Notes under the pieces: generated by a model
Seen by the model: the letters and a program-made list of their open reading frames with translations, nothing else
What the model was told of the DNA's origin: nothing
Databases searched by the model: none
Program-made: the position numbers and the translations under genes
Part shown: positions 37,257 through 47,152 of the stretch, piece after piece
Layout: every line of letters starts with the position of its first letter
Numbering within the stretch: the stretch's first letter is position 1
From: Pedobacter puniceum
Lineage (GTDB): Bacteria > Bacteroidota > Bacteroidia > Sphingobacteriales > Sphingobacteriaceae
Assembly: GCF_009674685.1 (NCBI RefSeq)
Contig: NZ_WKJI01000002.1
Location: 930,001 to 994,000 of the forward strand
Direction of reading: 5' to 3'
DNA length: 64,000 nucleotides

Positions 37257-37586
37257 GAATGTTTATGAAGTATAATTTAATGGTTTACAATTATCAAGAT
37301 ACAAATCTATTTTCAATTTCATACAGAAACTGTAATCGTGATAACATTCAACGTCTCAATTTGTGTTTAAAGTCATTTTAAACCCGATTTTTTTATTTGA
37401 AGCTTACATGATGTAGTATTATTGTAGTACCTCTAAAACTTAATTTCAAGGATATTGTAGTGGTTATATAGTACTTCATAATGATGCTGGTACACAAATT
37501 GAATTTACTTTTGTTCTGTTGTTTAAGATGCCAATCTTAACAGCCATTAACCAATTAAATAAATTATACAACTTAACTTATTGTTT
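37257..37586. promoter_or_regulatory. Divergent regulatory region of the second PUL, with paired direct repeats
   Basis: 330 nt between the regulator and susC. TGTAGTATTATTGTAGTAC (37412-37430) and TGTAGTGGTTATATAGTAC (37456-37474) match at 14 of 19 positions and start 44 nt apart, about four helical turns on the same DNA face. This is a plausible operator for the HTH regulator. No standard -7 element was recognised with confidence. Confidence 0.4.
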
Positions 37587-40500
37587 ATGAAAGGGAAAAT
37601 TACCTTAATTTTTCTAACGCTTTACTTGTTCTGCTGTACTATTATGTATGGGCAAGATTTACGCGTTACCGGAAAAGTTACTGACGAAAAGGGAGAAGCA
37701 CTGCCTGGCGTGAGTATTAAAATTAAAAATGAAACAGTATCAACACAAACCAATGTTAATGGAGAATTTTCTCTACGGGTTGGTTCAGAAAATCAAGTCT
37801 TAGTTTTTTCTTATTTAGGCTTTACTACCAAAGAAGTTTTGGTAGGTAAGAATAGAAACATCATGGTAACACTGCAACCTAGCAATGCTAGCTTAGAAGA
37901 AGTTGTGGTAGTAGGTTATGGTACTCAACAAAAAGCTACGGTTTCTAGTTCTATTTCATCCGTATCATCTAGAGAAATTACAGCAACGCCTGTGGCAGAT
38001 GCAGCACAAGCTTTACAAGGCAGAGTTGCTGGTGTTACCGTAGTACAAAACTCTGGTGCGCCAGGTGGTACTGGTGGTACAGGTATTAGAATACGTGGTA
38101 TATCATCTGTAACAGGTACTAATAATCCTCTAATAGTTTTAGATGGTTTCCCACTGCCAGACCAAGGGGCAGATAACGTTTTAAACTCTTTTAGCCCAGG
38201 CGAGATAGAATCTATTGATGTTTTAAAAGATGCATCTGCAGCTTCTATTTATGGTGTGAGAGGTTCTAATGGGGTAATCATGATTACTACTAAAAGAGGT
38301 AAAGAAGGCGTAGTAAATATCAATGCTGATGTATATCGTGGTATGCAGCAAGCATGGCGCTTACCAACCATGCTAAACGCTAGAGAGTACGCTATTTTAA
38401 ACAACGAGGCCAGAATAGCAAGCTTATTAAATCCGCTACCAAAACTTGCAGATCCTACGGCTGTACAACAAGAATATGGCGAGGGAACAGATTGGTTAGA
38501 TGAGATTTTTAGAGGAGCAGCCATGACAAACGCTACCGTTAATATCAACGGAGGTACAGAAAAAGCTAAATATTCTTTCTCTACCGGATATTTCCAACAA
38601 GATGGTATTATAGAAGAAACTAGTTTTGAAAGATTTACAGCCCGTTTTAATGGTGATTTAAAAGCTAGCAAAAGGTTAAAAATTGGTAACAGCTTAGCGC
38701 TTTCTCGTACAAAAGAAGACCCAGCAAATACCTTTGATGCTTTTAACAGTGTCATCTTATTAGCACTTACAGCCCCACCAACCGTTAGACCAAGAAACCC
38801 TGACGGTACTTATGCTGGAGGTAATGGTGGTATTGATGGTTTTGACGAGCCTAACCCAGTATATCAATTAGAAGTCCCTCAGTTTTTAAACACCCGTTTC
38901 AGATTAACTGGAAGTGTTTTCGGAGAATATGAAATAGCAACTGGTTTATCATTTAAAGCTAACTTAGGTTTAGATTTTATTACCCAAAGCTTAAGAGGTT
39001 ATAACCCAGCTATTCCTTCTACGGGTGGTCGTCCTATTATTAGAACTGGTGTTACAGATCAAACCAATTTTAACCCAAGTTATCTGGGCGAGTTTACCTT
39101 AAACTACACCAAAAAAATTAAAGACCATAGCTTCAACTTATTAGCTGGTTACACCGTTCAAGATAATAACTTTAATACTTTAGGAGCTGGAAGAACTGGA
39201 TACAGTGTTTTAGGTTTCCCAGTATTAAATGATAATATTTTTAGACCTGTAGATTTATCAGAAACCTATAATTTCAATGGTTTTGGTACCAATAGGTTAC
39301 TTTCTTACGTAGGAAGAATAAACTATGATTATAAAGGTAAATACATTTTACAAGCGAGTATAAGACAAGACGGATCTTCTAATTTTGGTCCGGATAATAA
39401 ATACGCCATATTCCCAGCTTTTTCTTTAGCATGGAGAGCTATAGATGAGGATTTTATTAAAAATTATACTTGGTTAAGCGATTTAAAACTAAGGTTTAGC
39501 TTTGGTGTGGTAGGAAACCAAGATATACCAGGTTTCTCTTACTTAGCTGGTATTAATAGTGGTATTGGGTATGCTTTTGGCGATAATACAGGTAGTGGTG
39601 GTTTAGTTGCCGGTGCTGCACCAACAGCTTTATCAAACCCAAATATTGGATGGGAGAAAAATCAGCAAATTAACATTGGTTTTGATTTAGGATTTTATAA
39701 AAACCGTTTAACTACATCGGTAGATTTATATCAAAGAAAATCTTTAGACCTATTGTTTAGAGTACCTGTTCCTACAACCTCTGGAACTTATGAGCCTATT
39801 CCTTTTAACACTGGCGATATGGTAAACAAGGGTATAGATTTCACCTTAAATAGCGTAAATTTTGATAAAAAGAACTTTAAGTGGAATACTACTTTGGTAT
39901 TATCTGCTTATGATAACGAGTTAACTTCGTTAGGATTAGCATCGCCAATTAACAATGGTTTTGCCCGTATCCCAGGTGGTTCTTTAAGAGTAGAGCAAGG
40001 TTTCCCTGTAAATTATTTTTATGGGTTTAAAACCGATGGAATTTTCCAAAACCAAGCAGAGATTGATGCTCATGCTACGCAAACCCCAGGCACCAACCCG
40101 GCTACTAGTACCGCTCCTGGCGATATTAGATTCGTAGATGTGAATAAAGATGGTGTAATTAACGATATGGATAGAACCAATATTGGTAATCCTAACCCAA
40201 CTTTTACATACGGTTTCACCAACAACTTTACTTATAAAAATTTCGAGTTGAGCTTGTTCATCCAAGGTGCAGAAGGAAATAAAGTATTAAACTTTAACAG
40301 ATGGTACACAGAAAGTGGCGTAAGTAACGGTAATTACTCTAATTATTTTATTGGCAGATGGACAGGTGAAGGTACTTCTAACAGTATACCTAGAGCTATC
40401 CAGAATGACCCTAACCAAAATAACCGTGTTTCTGATAGGTTTGTAGAAGATGCATCTTACCTACGTATCAAAAACTTAAGATTGGGTTATTCTTTACCAT

Positions 40501-40673
40501 CAAAATGGATGAGAACTGCAAAAATCCAGAAAATGCAAATCTACGGAAGTGTGCAAAACCTTTTAACAGTTACCAATTATACAGGTTTCGACCCAGAAGT
40601 TGGTGGTGGTGTTGATATTGGTTATTACCCACAAGCCAGAATATTTTTATTAGGTATTAATGCAAGCTTTTAA
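37587..40673 (+). CDS. SusC/RagA family TonB-dependent outer-membrane transporter
   Basis: 1028 residues from the ATG at 37587 (a TTG two codons earlier is less likely). A signal peptide ends near IMYGQD. A carboxypeptidase-regulatory-like domain (about 26-98; LRVTGKVTDEKGEALPGVSIKI) is followed by EEVVVVGYGTQ, the plug (LIVLDGFPLPDQ, IDVLKDASAASIYGVRGSNGVI) and the barrel ending IFLLGINASF. It imports glucan oligosaccharides with the SusD partner 18 nt downstream. The protein is more Gly/Thr-rich than the first SusC and belongs to a different subgroup. Confidence 0.96.
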   Translation: MKGKITLIFLTLYLFCCTIMYGQDLRVTGKVTDEKGEALPGVSIKIKNETVSTQTNVNGEFSLRVGSENQVLVFSYLGFTTKEVLVGKNRNIMVTLQPSNASLEEVVVVGYGTQQKATVSSSISSVSSREITATPVADAAQALQGRVAGVTVVQNSGAPGGTGGTGIRIRGISSVTGTNNPLIVLDGFPLPDQGADNVLNSFSPGEIESIDVLKDASAASIYGVRGSNGVIMITTKRGKEGVVNINADVYRGMQQAWRLPTMLNAREYAILNNEARIASLLNPLPKLADPTAVQQEYGEGTDWLDEIFRGAAMTNATVNINGGTEKAKYSFSTGYFQQDGIIEETSFERFTARFNGDLKASKRLKIGNSLALSRTKEDPANTFDAFNSVILLALTAPPTVRPRNPDGTYAGGNGGIDGFDEPNPVYQLEVPQFLNTRFRLTGSVFGEYEIATGLSFKANLGLDFITQSLRGYNPAIPSTGGRPIIRTGVTDQTNFNPSYLGEFTLNYTKKIKDHSFNLLAGYTVQDNNFNTLGAGRTGYSVLGFPVLNDNIFRPVDLSETYNFNGFGTNRLLSYVGRINYDYKGKYILQASIRQDGSSNFGPDNKYAIFPAFSLAWRAIDEDFIKNYTWLSDLKLRFSFGVVGNQDIPGFSYLAGINSGIGYAFGDNTGSGGLVAGAAPTALSNPNIGWEKNQQINIGFDLGFYKNRLTTSVDLYQRKSLDLLFRVPVPTTSGTYEPIPFNTGDMVNKGIDFTLNSVNFDKKNFKWNTTLVLSAYDNELTSLGLASPINNGFARIPGGSLRVEQGFPVNYFYGFKTDGIFQNQAEIDAHATQTPGTNPATSTAPGDIRFVDVNKDGVINDMDRTNIGNPNPTFTYGFTNNFTYKNFELSLFIQGAEGNKVLNFNRWYTESGVSNGNYSNYFIGRWTGEGTSNSIPRAIQNDPNQNNRVSDRFVEDASYLRIKNLRLGYSLPSKWMRTAKIQKMQIYGSVQNLLTVTNYTGFDPEVGGGVDIGYYPQARIFLLGINASF

Positions 40674-40691
40674 TTCAAAGAAATTAAAAAC

Positions 40692-42212
40692 ATGAAGACA
40701 ATAAAATTAAAATATATCATGATTGGGGTTGTGGTAACAACTTTAATCAGCTGTAAAAAAGATTTTTTAAATCTTGATCCTAACGATAGAATCACCACAG
40801 AGAATTTTTATCAAACAGAGGCAGATGCTGTAGCTGCTATAAATGCTGCTTATCAACCATTAGCTGGTTTGTATAATTTGATGTGGCAGTTTGGAGACAT
40901 CATGAGTGATGATACCGATACTGGTGGTGGCGGTGGTGGCGATGGCGCATCAGAACTAGAGCTTGATAATTTTACGGTAACTCCGTTTAATTCTAATCTA
41001 TCAAACTACTGGGCACAGTGTTACTTAGGTATCCAAAGAGCTAATATCGCTATAGAGAAAGTTCCTACGGTGCCAAGCATCAGCGAAAGCGTAAAAAATA
41101 GAAGTTTGGGCGAGGCCTACTTTTTAAGAGCAGTTTATTATTTCCATTTAGTGAGGTTGTTTGGTGATGTTCCTTTATATACTAATCCAATTTCTTTAGA
41201 AGAAGCTAGAACGATAGCAAGGTCTCCAAGAGCTGATGTTTACACACAAATTATTGCAGATTTAAGACAAGCAGAACAACTTTTACCTAATACCTATACC
41301 GGTACTAACAAAGGTAGGGCAACTGCTGGCTCTGCAAAAGGTATTTTAGCAAGTGTTTATTTAACCCTAGGGAATAAAACAGAGGCAGCTGCTAAATCTT
41401 TAGAAGTTATTAATAATGCCGGTTTATATGGTTATGATTTATGGGATGATTATGGTGATAACTTTAAATTGGAGAACGAAAACGGTAAAGAATCGGTTTT
41501 TGAAGTGCAGTATCGTAGTGGTGGTGGCCAATGGACTTTCTTTGGTGGCGGACAAGTGCTAAACACTTTTATGGGACCAAGAGCGCAAAATATTGTACAA
41601 TCTTCTGGTTATGGTTTTAGTGTACCAACTTTAGATTTATTTAACCAATACGAGCGTACAAACCCGGCAGACTCTAGCACCATCAGAGACGAAAGAAGAA
41701 GACCAAGTATGTGGATGCCTGGCGATAAATTTGTATCAGGGCCAATAAATTATACTCAACCTGCCTCTTTAGTAGGTTCTCCTAACGGATTTAATACCAA
41801 AAAATACTTTATACCTATTACCAATTTAACTGGCGATAATGGTGGTTGGACTGCTGCTAAAAACATCCCGGTTATGCGCTATAGCGAAATTTTATTGATT
41901 TATGCCGAAGCCGCTGGACCAACTTTAGGTAAGCAATATATTGATAGGGTAAGAGCTAGAGCAAATTTAAACCCACTACCAGCAGGTTTAAGTGATGCTG
42001 CTTATTTGGCTGCAATTTATAAAGAGCGCAGACTAGAATTTGCTTTTGAGATGCATCGTTGGTTTGATTTATTACGTCATCCAAACCCTAATTACTTTAT
42101 AGATGTAATGAGGGCAGCCGGTAAAACAAATGTTGCTGCTAAACATAGGTTTATGCCTATCCCGCAAAGCGAGAGAGATATCAATCCAAACTTAACTCAA
42201 AATGATTATTAA
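40692..42212 (+). CDS. SusD/RagB family outer-membrane lipoprotein
   Basis: 506 residues with lipobox LISC (C21), then KKDFLNLDPNDRITTENFYQTEADAVAAINAAY, the SusD N-terminal pattern. TPR-like features include LGEAYFLRAVYYFHLVRLFGDVPLYT, and the C-terminal part has YKERRLEFAFEMHRWFDLLRHP and PIPQSERDINPNLTQNDY. It binds glycan and closes the SusC transporter. Residues DTDTGGGGGGDGASE form an unusual Gly-rich loop near 75-90. Confidence 0.95.
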   Translation: MKTIKLKYIMIGVVVTTLISCKKDFLNLDPNDRITTENFYQTEADAVAAINAAYQPLAGLYNLMWQFGDIMSDDTDTGGGGGGDGASELELDNFTVTPFNSNLSNYWAQCYLGIQRANIAIEKVPTVPSISESVKNRSLGEAYFLRAVYYFHLVRLFGDVPLYTNPISLEEARTIARSPRADVYTQIIADLRQAEQLLPNTYTGTNKGRATAGSAKGILASVYLTLGNKTEAAAKSLEVINNAGLYGYDLWDDYGDNFKLENENGKESVFEVQYRSGGGQWTFFGGGQVLNTFMGPRAQNIVQSSGYGFSVPTLDLFNQYERTNPADSSTIRDERRRPSMWMPGDKFVSGPINYTQPASLVGSPNGFNTKKYFIPITNLTGDNGGWTAAKNIPVMRYSEILLIYAEAAGPTLGKQYIDRVRARANLNPLPAGLSDAAYLAAIYKERRLEFAFEMHRWFDLLRHPNPNYFIDVMRAAGKTNVAAKHRFMPIPQSERDINPNLTQNDY

Positions 42213-42229
42213 CGTTTAAGATACATGTT

Positions 42230-43504
42230 ATGAAAAAAAATATTTTAATAACCTTATCTGCAGTTCTTACAACTTTCTTCTGGACAGCTTGTAAAGAGTC
42301 TGATAATATATTAGAAGGTACACCTTCTGAAGCATCTTTTACAGCGGCCATAACCGCCGTACCAGATACTTTACCTTTTCAACAAAAGGTAACTTTTACT
42401 AATAATTCTAAAGATGCTTTCATTTACAAATGGGATTTTGGTGATGGTAGTAACCCATCTGCGGAAGCAAACCCTGTACATATATATAAAAGCAGTAATA
42501 CTTTTACCGTAAAACTTACTTCAGTAGGTAAAGCAGGTAGCAGCGAAAGTACCAGAGTAATTACCGTACAAGATGCTTGCAGTAATGAAACTTTTAGAAA
42601 ATTAACCAGCTGTGGCGTACAAAATTGGACATGGAGCAGTAGTGCCGATGCTATAAGAGTATTATCAGCAGATGCTTCACAAGTGTTTTTTGCTGGCCCA
42701 GCAGCAGGTTGCCAAGTTGATGATAGATTTACTTTCCAATCTGATGGTACTTTTAGATACGATGCAAGAGGAGAAACTTTTAGCGTACAAGCAGGTTATT
42801 CTTGCCAGCCAGCTATCGCTAATGCTAACTCTTTCAAAATGGTAGCCAGAGCGGGTAGTGTACCAAAAATCATTTTAGGTCCGGCGGCTACAGGCGGTAG
42901 AGCGTTTTTAGGTACTACAGACCAAGTGGTGGGTAACGCTTATGAAATTAGGTCTATTACCGATGAAACTATGGTTTTAAGAGGTACTTTAACCGATGGT
43001 AATTTGATAGAGTTTAAATTCCAATTACCATCAGACTTAGACAATGTGAAATTAGTATTAACAGGTGGTTCTACCAGATCATGGAAATTAGATGTCAATA
43101 AAATACCTGGCCCTATTACTGTTGGTCCTAATGATGGAGACCCAACCGGTTATTTTGGTGGTGGTCCTTTAGCACCTTGCCAAATTGATGATGTATATAC
43201 TTTTGGCCAAAATAATACCATTGTTTATAATGCTGGTGCCGAAACCTTTGTGGCAGGAAACCCTGGTAGTTGCCAAGCGCCAAGAAACTACAGCACTACT
43301 TATACCTTTACTAATGTGCCTGGAGGGGCTGGTATAGCTCAAATAAACCTTCCTATTAATGCACAATATTTTATTGGTATAACCGATAGACCTAATGAAA
43401 ATGTTTACAGAATAATAGAGATAAATGACAACAGAATGGTGTTAAGAGCCGGAAATGGTAATAGTGGGGTTGTATTTGATTTATTTTTTGTAAGAGCAAA
43501 TTAA
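42230..43504 (+). CDS. Surface lipoprotein with PKD domain and duplicated C-terminal domain (probable glycan-binding protein)
   Basis: 424 residues with lipobox WTAC (C21). A PKD domain (about 37-115) has YKWDFGDGSNPSAEANPVHIYKSS. Two tandem domains of about 135 residues follow (about 120-275 and 280-424). Both contain a Trp-rich start (NWTWSSS; RSWKLDV), the motif CQVDDRFTF or CQIDDVYTF, a cysteine before a short spacer (SCQP; SCQAP), a YEIRSI/YRIIEI strand and MVLR. Paired Cys in each suggests disulfides. By position after susD and by PKD content it should be the SusE/SGBP-like binding protein for the locus. A similar layout is known from laminarin loci of marine Bacteroidota. Confidence 0.8.
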   Translation: MKKNILITLSAVLTTFFWTACKESDNILEGTPSEASFTAAITAVPDTLPFQQKVTFTNNSKDAFIYKWDFGDGSNPSAEANPVHIYKSSNTFTVKLTSVGKAGSSESTRVITVQDACSNETFRKLTSCGVQNWTWSSSADAIRVLSADASQVFFAGPAAGCQVDDRFTFQSDGTFRYDARGETFSVQAGYSCQPAIANANSFKMVARAGSVPKIILGPAATGGRAFLGTTDQVVGNAYEIRSITDETMVLRGTLTDGNLIEFKFQLPSDLDNVKLVLTGGSTRSWKLDVNKIPGPITVGPNDGDPTGYFGGGPLAPCQIDDVYTFGQNNTIVYNAGAETFVAGNPGSCQAPRNYSTTYTFTNVPGGAGIAQINLPINAQYFIGITDRPNENVYRIIEINDNRMVLRAGNGNSGVVFDLFFVRAN

Positions 43505-43509
43505 TATTT

Positions 43510-44358
43510 ATGATGATTAGAATGAACAGTATTATATTTTTTAGCATTGGGCTTGTAGCCATGGCTTGTACAGAAAAGAAGGATTTACCAACTACAACTG
43601 CGCCAAAGGTTATAGAAGACAAAAACTGGACTTTTGAAACCTCTCCAGTTTGGGCAGATGAATTTGTTAATAATGGTAAACCCGATGCTACTAAATGGAG
43701 CTACGATGTTGGAGGTAGCGGATGGGGTAATAACGAATTGCAATATTATACCGCCGGAGATAACGTAAATATCGCCAACGGTATATTAACCATAACGGCA
43801 AAAAAAGAAAACCGCGAGACTAATCTTTATACATCAAGCAGATTGGTTACCAGAGGTAAAGGAGATTTCTTGTATGGTAGATTTGAAATAAGAGCTAAAT
43901 TACCTACCGGAAGAGGTACATGGCCAGCCATTTGGATGCTTCCAACTGATTTTGCTTATGGCAATTGGCCAAACTCTGGTGAAATTGATATTATGGAGCA
44001 TGTGGGTTATGACCAAAACCGAGTACATATTACCGTACACACAGGCGCTTTTAACCATAGTATCAATACACAAAAAGGAAACTCTAAAGTTATCCCAACA
44101 GCTTCTACTGCATTTCATAATTACAGGGTAGATTGGACACCTTATGCCGTTAGAGGTTATATTGATAACGATCTTGTTTTTGAATTTGTGAACAATGGGC
44201 AAGGTTTTAAAGCTTGGCCTTTTGATAAAAGATTCCATTTACTACTCAACATTGCAGTTGGTGGTAATTGGGGTGGCGCACAAGGCGTAGACCCTAATGT
44301 TTTCCCTACAGCTATGGAAATAGATTACGTGAGGGTTTATAAAATGATAGATAAATAA
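43510..44358 (+). CDS. GH16 endo-beta-glucanase (laminarinase-like)
   Basis: 282 residues with lipobox VAMAC (C20), so a cell-surface or periplasmic lipoprotein. The GH16 active site is GEIDIMEH: nucleophile E158, D160 and acid/base E163. It is followed by VHITVHTGAFNHS and the substrate-cleft region WPFDKRFHLLLNIAVGGNWGG. EIDIMEH with the extra Met is the bulge-type site of GH16_3 laminarinases. It cuts beta-1,3- or mixed-linkage beta-glucan internally and feeds SusCD. The gene starts 5 nt after the binding-protein gene, so it is translationally linked. Confidence 0.93.
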   Translation: MMIRMNSIIFFSIGLVAMACTEKKDLPTTTAPKVIEDKNWTFETSPVWADEFVNNGKPDATKWSYDVGGSGWGNNELQYYTAGDNVNIANGILTITAKKENRETNLYTSSRLVTRGKGDFLYGRFEIRAKLPTGRGTWPAIWMLPTDFAYGNWPNSGEIDIMEHVGYDQNRVHITVHTGAFNHSINTQKGNSKVIPTASTAFHNYRVDWTPYAVRGYIDNDLVFEFVNNGQGFKAWPFDKRFHLLLNIAVGGNWGGAQGVDPNVFPTAMEIDYVRVYKMIDK

Positions 44359-44374
44359 CATCCTATCTTCTTAC

Positions 44375-44425
44375 AAAGTATACTCTTTACAACAAGCATT
44401 TTTGGCGTAAAGAGTATACTTTTTA
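44375..44425 (+). terminator. Strong hairpin between GH16 and GH3 genes
   Basis: A 16-bp perfect stem (44375-44390 with 44407-44422; AAAGTATACTCTTTAC and its complement) with a 16-nt loop, followed by a short T run. Lying inside an otherwise continuous PUL operon, it may reduce read-through to GH3 or stabilise the upstream mRNA. Confidence 0.7.
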
Positions 44426-44435
44426 CCAATTTTTT

Positions 44436-46727
44436 ATGAAAAAACTACACTTATTCTTCTGGCTTTGGCTAGGAGTCTCTTGCCTTAGTTATGCGCAAGA
44501 AGATAAACTTACAAACCAAAAAGTTCAGGCGCTAATTGCAAAAATGACCTTAGAAGAGAAGGTTGGGCAAATGGCTCAAATTACTTTAGATGTTATTACT
44601 AAAGGTAAAGATAGATTTACAAGTGATGAACCTGTAGTATTAGACAAAGCTGCTATGGATAAAGCTTTTGGAGTATACAAAATAGGCTCGGTACTTAATA
44701 CTGCAAACAACAGAGCCAGAACACCAGAAGTTTGGTACAACATCATTAGTGGGATACAAAAAGCTTCACGTAGTAAGCTAAACATACCTGTTATTTATGG
44801 TATTGATGCTATACATGGTGCAACTTATACGGCAGGCGCAACCATGTTTCCTCAGCAAATAGGACAAGCAGCTAGTAGAAATGTAGAACTGGTTAAAAAA
44901 GCAGCACAAATAACAGCCTATGAAACCAGAGCTAGTGGTATTCCGTGGAATTTTTCTCCAGTTCTGGATTTAGGTCCAGACCCACGTTTCCCACGTATCT
45001 GGGAAACTTTTGGTGAAGATGTACATCTTACCACTGTTTTAGGAATAGCATCTATTAAAGGTTATGAAGGTGATGATAATGATATCAATAACCCTTTTCA
45101 TGTTGCATCTTGTTTAAAGCATTTTCTTGGTTATCAGGTTGCTTTATCTGGTAAAGACAGAACGCCTGCTTATATTTCTGAACAAGCTTTAAGAGAGTAT
45201 CATTTACCTGCTTTTAAAGCAGCAATAGATGCTGGCGCTCATACCATCATGATAAATTCTGGCTTAATAAATAGTATTCCCGTTCATGCTAATTATAATT
45301 TACTTACCAAATTACTAAGAGAAGAATTGGGTTTTAAAGGTTTAGTTGTTACAGATTGGGGCGATATAGAAAACCTACACACCAGAGATAAAATCGCAAA
45401 ATCTCATAAAGAAGCTATCATGCTTGCCATTAACGCAGGTATAGATATGTCTATGATTGCCTATCAATATGAAACCTTTTGCGATAATCTTATCGCCTTG
45501 GTTAAAGAGGGAAAAGTAAAGCAGTCTCGTGTAGATGAAGCCGTAAGTAGAATCCTAGTATTGAAATATAAATTAGGATTATTTGAAAATCCGGTTACGC
45601 ATTACAAAAATTATCCAAAATTTGGTAGTAAGGAGTTTGAGCAAGCAGCTTATCAGGCTGCAGCCGAATCTATTACTTTATTAAAAAATAACAATAATAC
45701 GCTTCCGCTGAGGAAAGACATGAAGGTTTTAGTAACTGGGCCAAACGCAAATTCTATGCGTACTTTAAATGGCGGCTGGACTTATTCTTGGCAAGGCGAA
45801 AAAGTAGAAGAATTTGCATCAAAATATAATACCATTTTAGAGGCTTTAAAGCATAAAATAGGAGAAAATCAGGTAGTTTATGTTCCAGGAGTTAGCTATA
45901 AAATGGATGGTAAATACTTTGAGGAATATGCCGATAAAATGCAAGAAGCATTAGAAGCAGCAAAAAATGTTGATGCTGTAGTATTATGCCTAGGCGAAAA
46001 CTCTTATACCGAGACACCGGGTAATTTAAGTGATTTATATCTTTCTGATTTACAAACAGAATTTGCTCAAAAAATAGCCGCTTTAGGTAAACCTGTTATT
46101 TTAGTTTTAAATGAAGGTAGGCCAAGAATCATCAGTAAAATAGAGCCCGCTATGCCTGCTATAGTACAAACCTATTTACCGGGTAATTTTGGTGGCGATG
46201 CTTTAGCTGATATCCTTTTCGGGGATGTTAATCCATCGGGTAAACTGCCTTATACCTATCCTAAATACCCAAATTCTTTGGTAAATTATAATCATAAACC
46301 ATCAGAAAGTAGGTCGGTAGTAGAGGGTGTTTATAATTACGATGCTGATTATAATCCGCAATATGAATTTGGATATGGTTTAAGTTATACCACTTTTAAA
46401 TACAGCAATTTAAGGTTATCGGCTGTAAAGATTACAGAAAATGATAAGCTGCAGATAAGTGTTGATGTTACCAATATAGGTACAAGAGAAGGTAAAGAAG
46501 TGGTTGATGTTTATTTGAGCGATTTATATGCTTCTATCACACCAGATAAAAAGCGATTAAAAGCTTTCGAGAAAATTATTTTAAAACCAGGTGAAGTTAA
46601 AACTGTAGATTTTACCATCACAAAAGAAGAATTAGCTTTTATAAATGCTAATAACCAAAAAGTTGTTGAACCTGGCGAATTTGAAATTCAAATCGGGGGC
46701 TTAAAAAAGCAGTTTGAGGTAGAATAG
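44436..46727 (+). CDS. bglX: GH3 beta-glucosidase (BglX-like)
   Basis: 763 residues with a signal peptide ending LSYAQ. The N-terminal barrel has IPVIYGIDAIHGATY and CLKHFLGYQ. The nucleophile is D307 in LVVTDWGDIE. The second alpha/beta domain (about 405-600) has ITLLKNNNNTLPLR and VLCLGENSYTETPGN, the region that usually supplies the acid/base Glu. A C-terminal FN3-like domain (about 665-760) is present. It is a periplasmic exo-acting enzyme that releases glucose from imported beta-gluco-oligosaccharides, the final step of this locus. The symbol is by family resemblance. Confidence 0.92.
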   Translation: MKKLHLFFWLWLGVSCLSYAQEDKLTNQKVQALIAKMTLEEKVGQMAQITLDVITKGKDRFTSDEPVVLDKAAMDKAFGVYKIGSVLNTANNRARTPEVWYNIISGIQKASRSKLNIPVIYGIDAIHGATYTAGATMFPQQIGQAASRNVELVKKAAQITAYETRASGIPWNFSPVLDLGPDPRFPRIWETFGEDVHLTTVLGIASIKGYEGDDNDINNPFHVASCLKHFLGYQVALSGKDRTPAYISEQALREYHLPAFKAAIDAGAHTIMINSGLINSIPVHANYNLLTKLLREELGFKGLVVTDWGDIENLHTRDKIAKSHKEAIMLAINAGIDMSMIAYQYETFCDNLIALVKEGKVKQSRVDEAVSRILVLKYKLGLFENPVTHYKNYPKFGSKEFEQAAYQAAAESITLLKNNNNTLPLRKDMKVLVTGPNANSMRTLNGGWTYSWQGEKVEEFASKYNTILEALKHKIGENQVVYVPGVSYKMDGKYFEEYADKMQEALEAAKNVDAVVLCLGENSYTETPGNLSDLYLSDLQTEFAQKIAALGKPVILVLNEGRPRIISKIEPAMPAIVQTYLPGNFGGDALADILFGDVNPSGKLPYTYPKYPNSLVNYNHKPSESRSVVEGVYNYDADYNPQYEFGYGLSYTTFKYSNLRLSAVKITENDKLQISVDVTNIGTREGKEVVDVYLSDLYASITPDKKRLKAFEKIILKPGEVKTVDFTITKEELAFINANNQKVVEPGEFEIQIGGLKKQFEVE

Positions 46728-46749
46728 TGGTGATAAAACGTTGTTTTAA

Positions 46750-47103
46750 GTAGTTCGATAAATCGAGCCAAAGTAATAACAACCGTTTACGTCTAATTCC
46801 GCCTTGGCGGTTGCGGTATCTACAGCATTAGCCCTAGTAGAATCTTTAGAAGCAAGCGGCGCAGCGGAGAGTTTATTCAATTAGCTTATTGTTTTTTAAA
46901 GGCTTTCATGTGTTCGCTTAGCTCGGGTTTGGTTACTTTTTGCGGAAACATGCGAAGCATTCATGAAGGCCAAAACATAAAACTAATACTTTGAATAAAA
47001 GTAACTTGACATGGCCGGTCAAGAGGCTGGAAAGACTTGTGCGAATGCCTGATTTTGATTTTGAAATATACTTAAAAAACTTCAATGGTAGTGGAGTCGA
47101 AGG
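46750..47103. repeat. Dispersed intergenic repeat, copy 2 (long form)
   Basis: 354 nt related to 24556-24786. It carries two extra segments (46875-46929 and 46943-47001) within otherwise matching blocks. The most conserved block runs from CTTTAGAAGC to GGAGAGTTT without a mismatch. No coding frame is supported. This copy has no AGCTGTTTCATAAACA ends. Confidence 0.8.
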
Positions 47104-47127
47104 ATAAACAAGAGAGACTTCGACTCC
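47093..47127. repeat. Inverted repeat at the end of repeat copy 2
   Basis: GGAGTCGAAG (47093-47102) and CTTCGACTCC (47118-47127) form a 10-bp perfect stem with a 15-nt loop. No T run follows on either strand, so a terminator function for the facing GH3 and peptidase genes is doubtful. Confidence 0.6.
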
Positions 47128-47152
47128 GCTCCTTTAAATAGAAAATTTTTTT

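Noticed and set aside
38249-38755. 168-codon frame antisense to susC of the second PUL
   Set aside because: It is a shadow of the real susC frame, which covers it completely with clear motifs.
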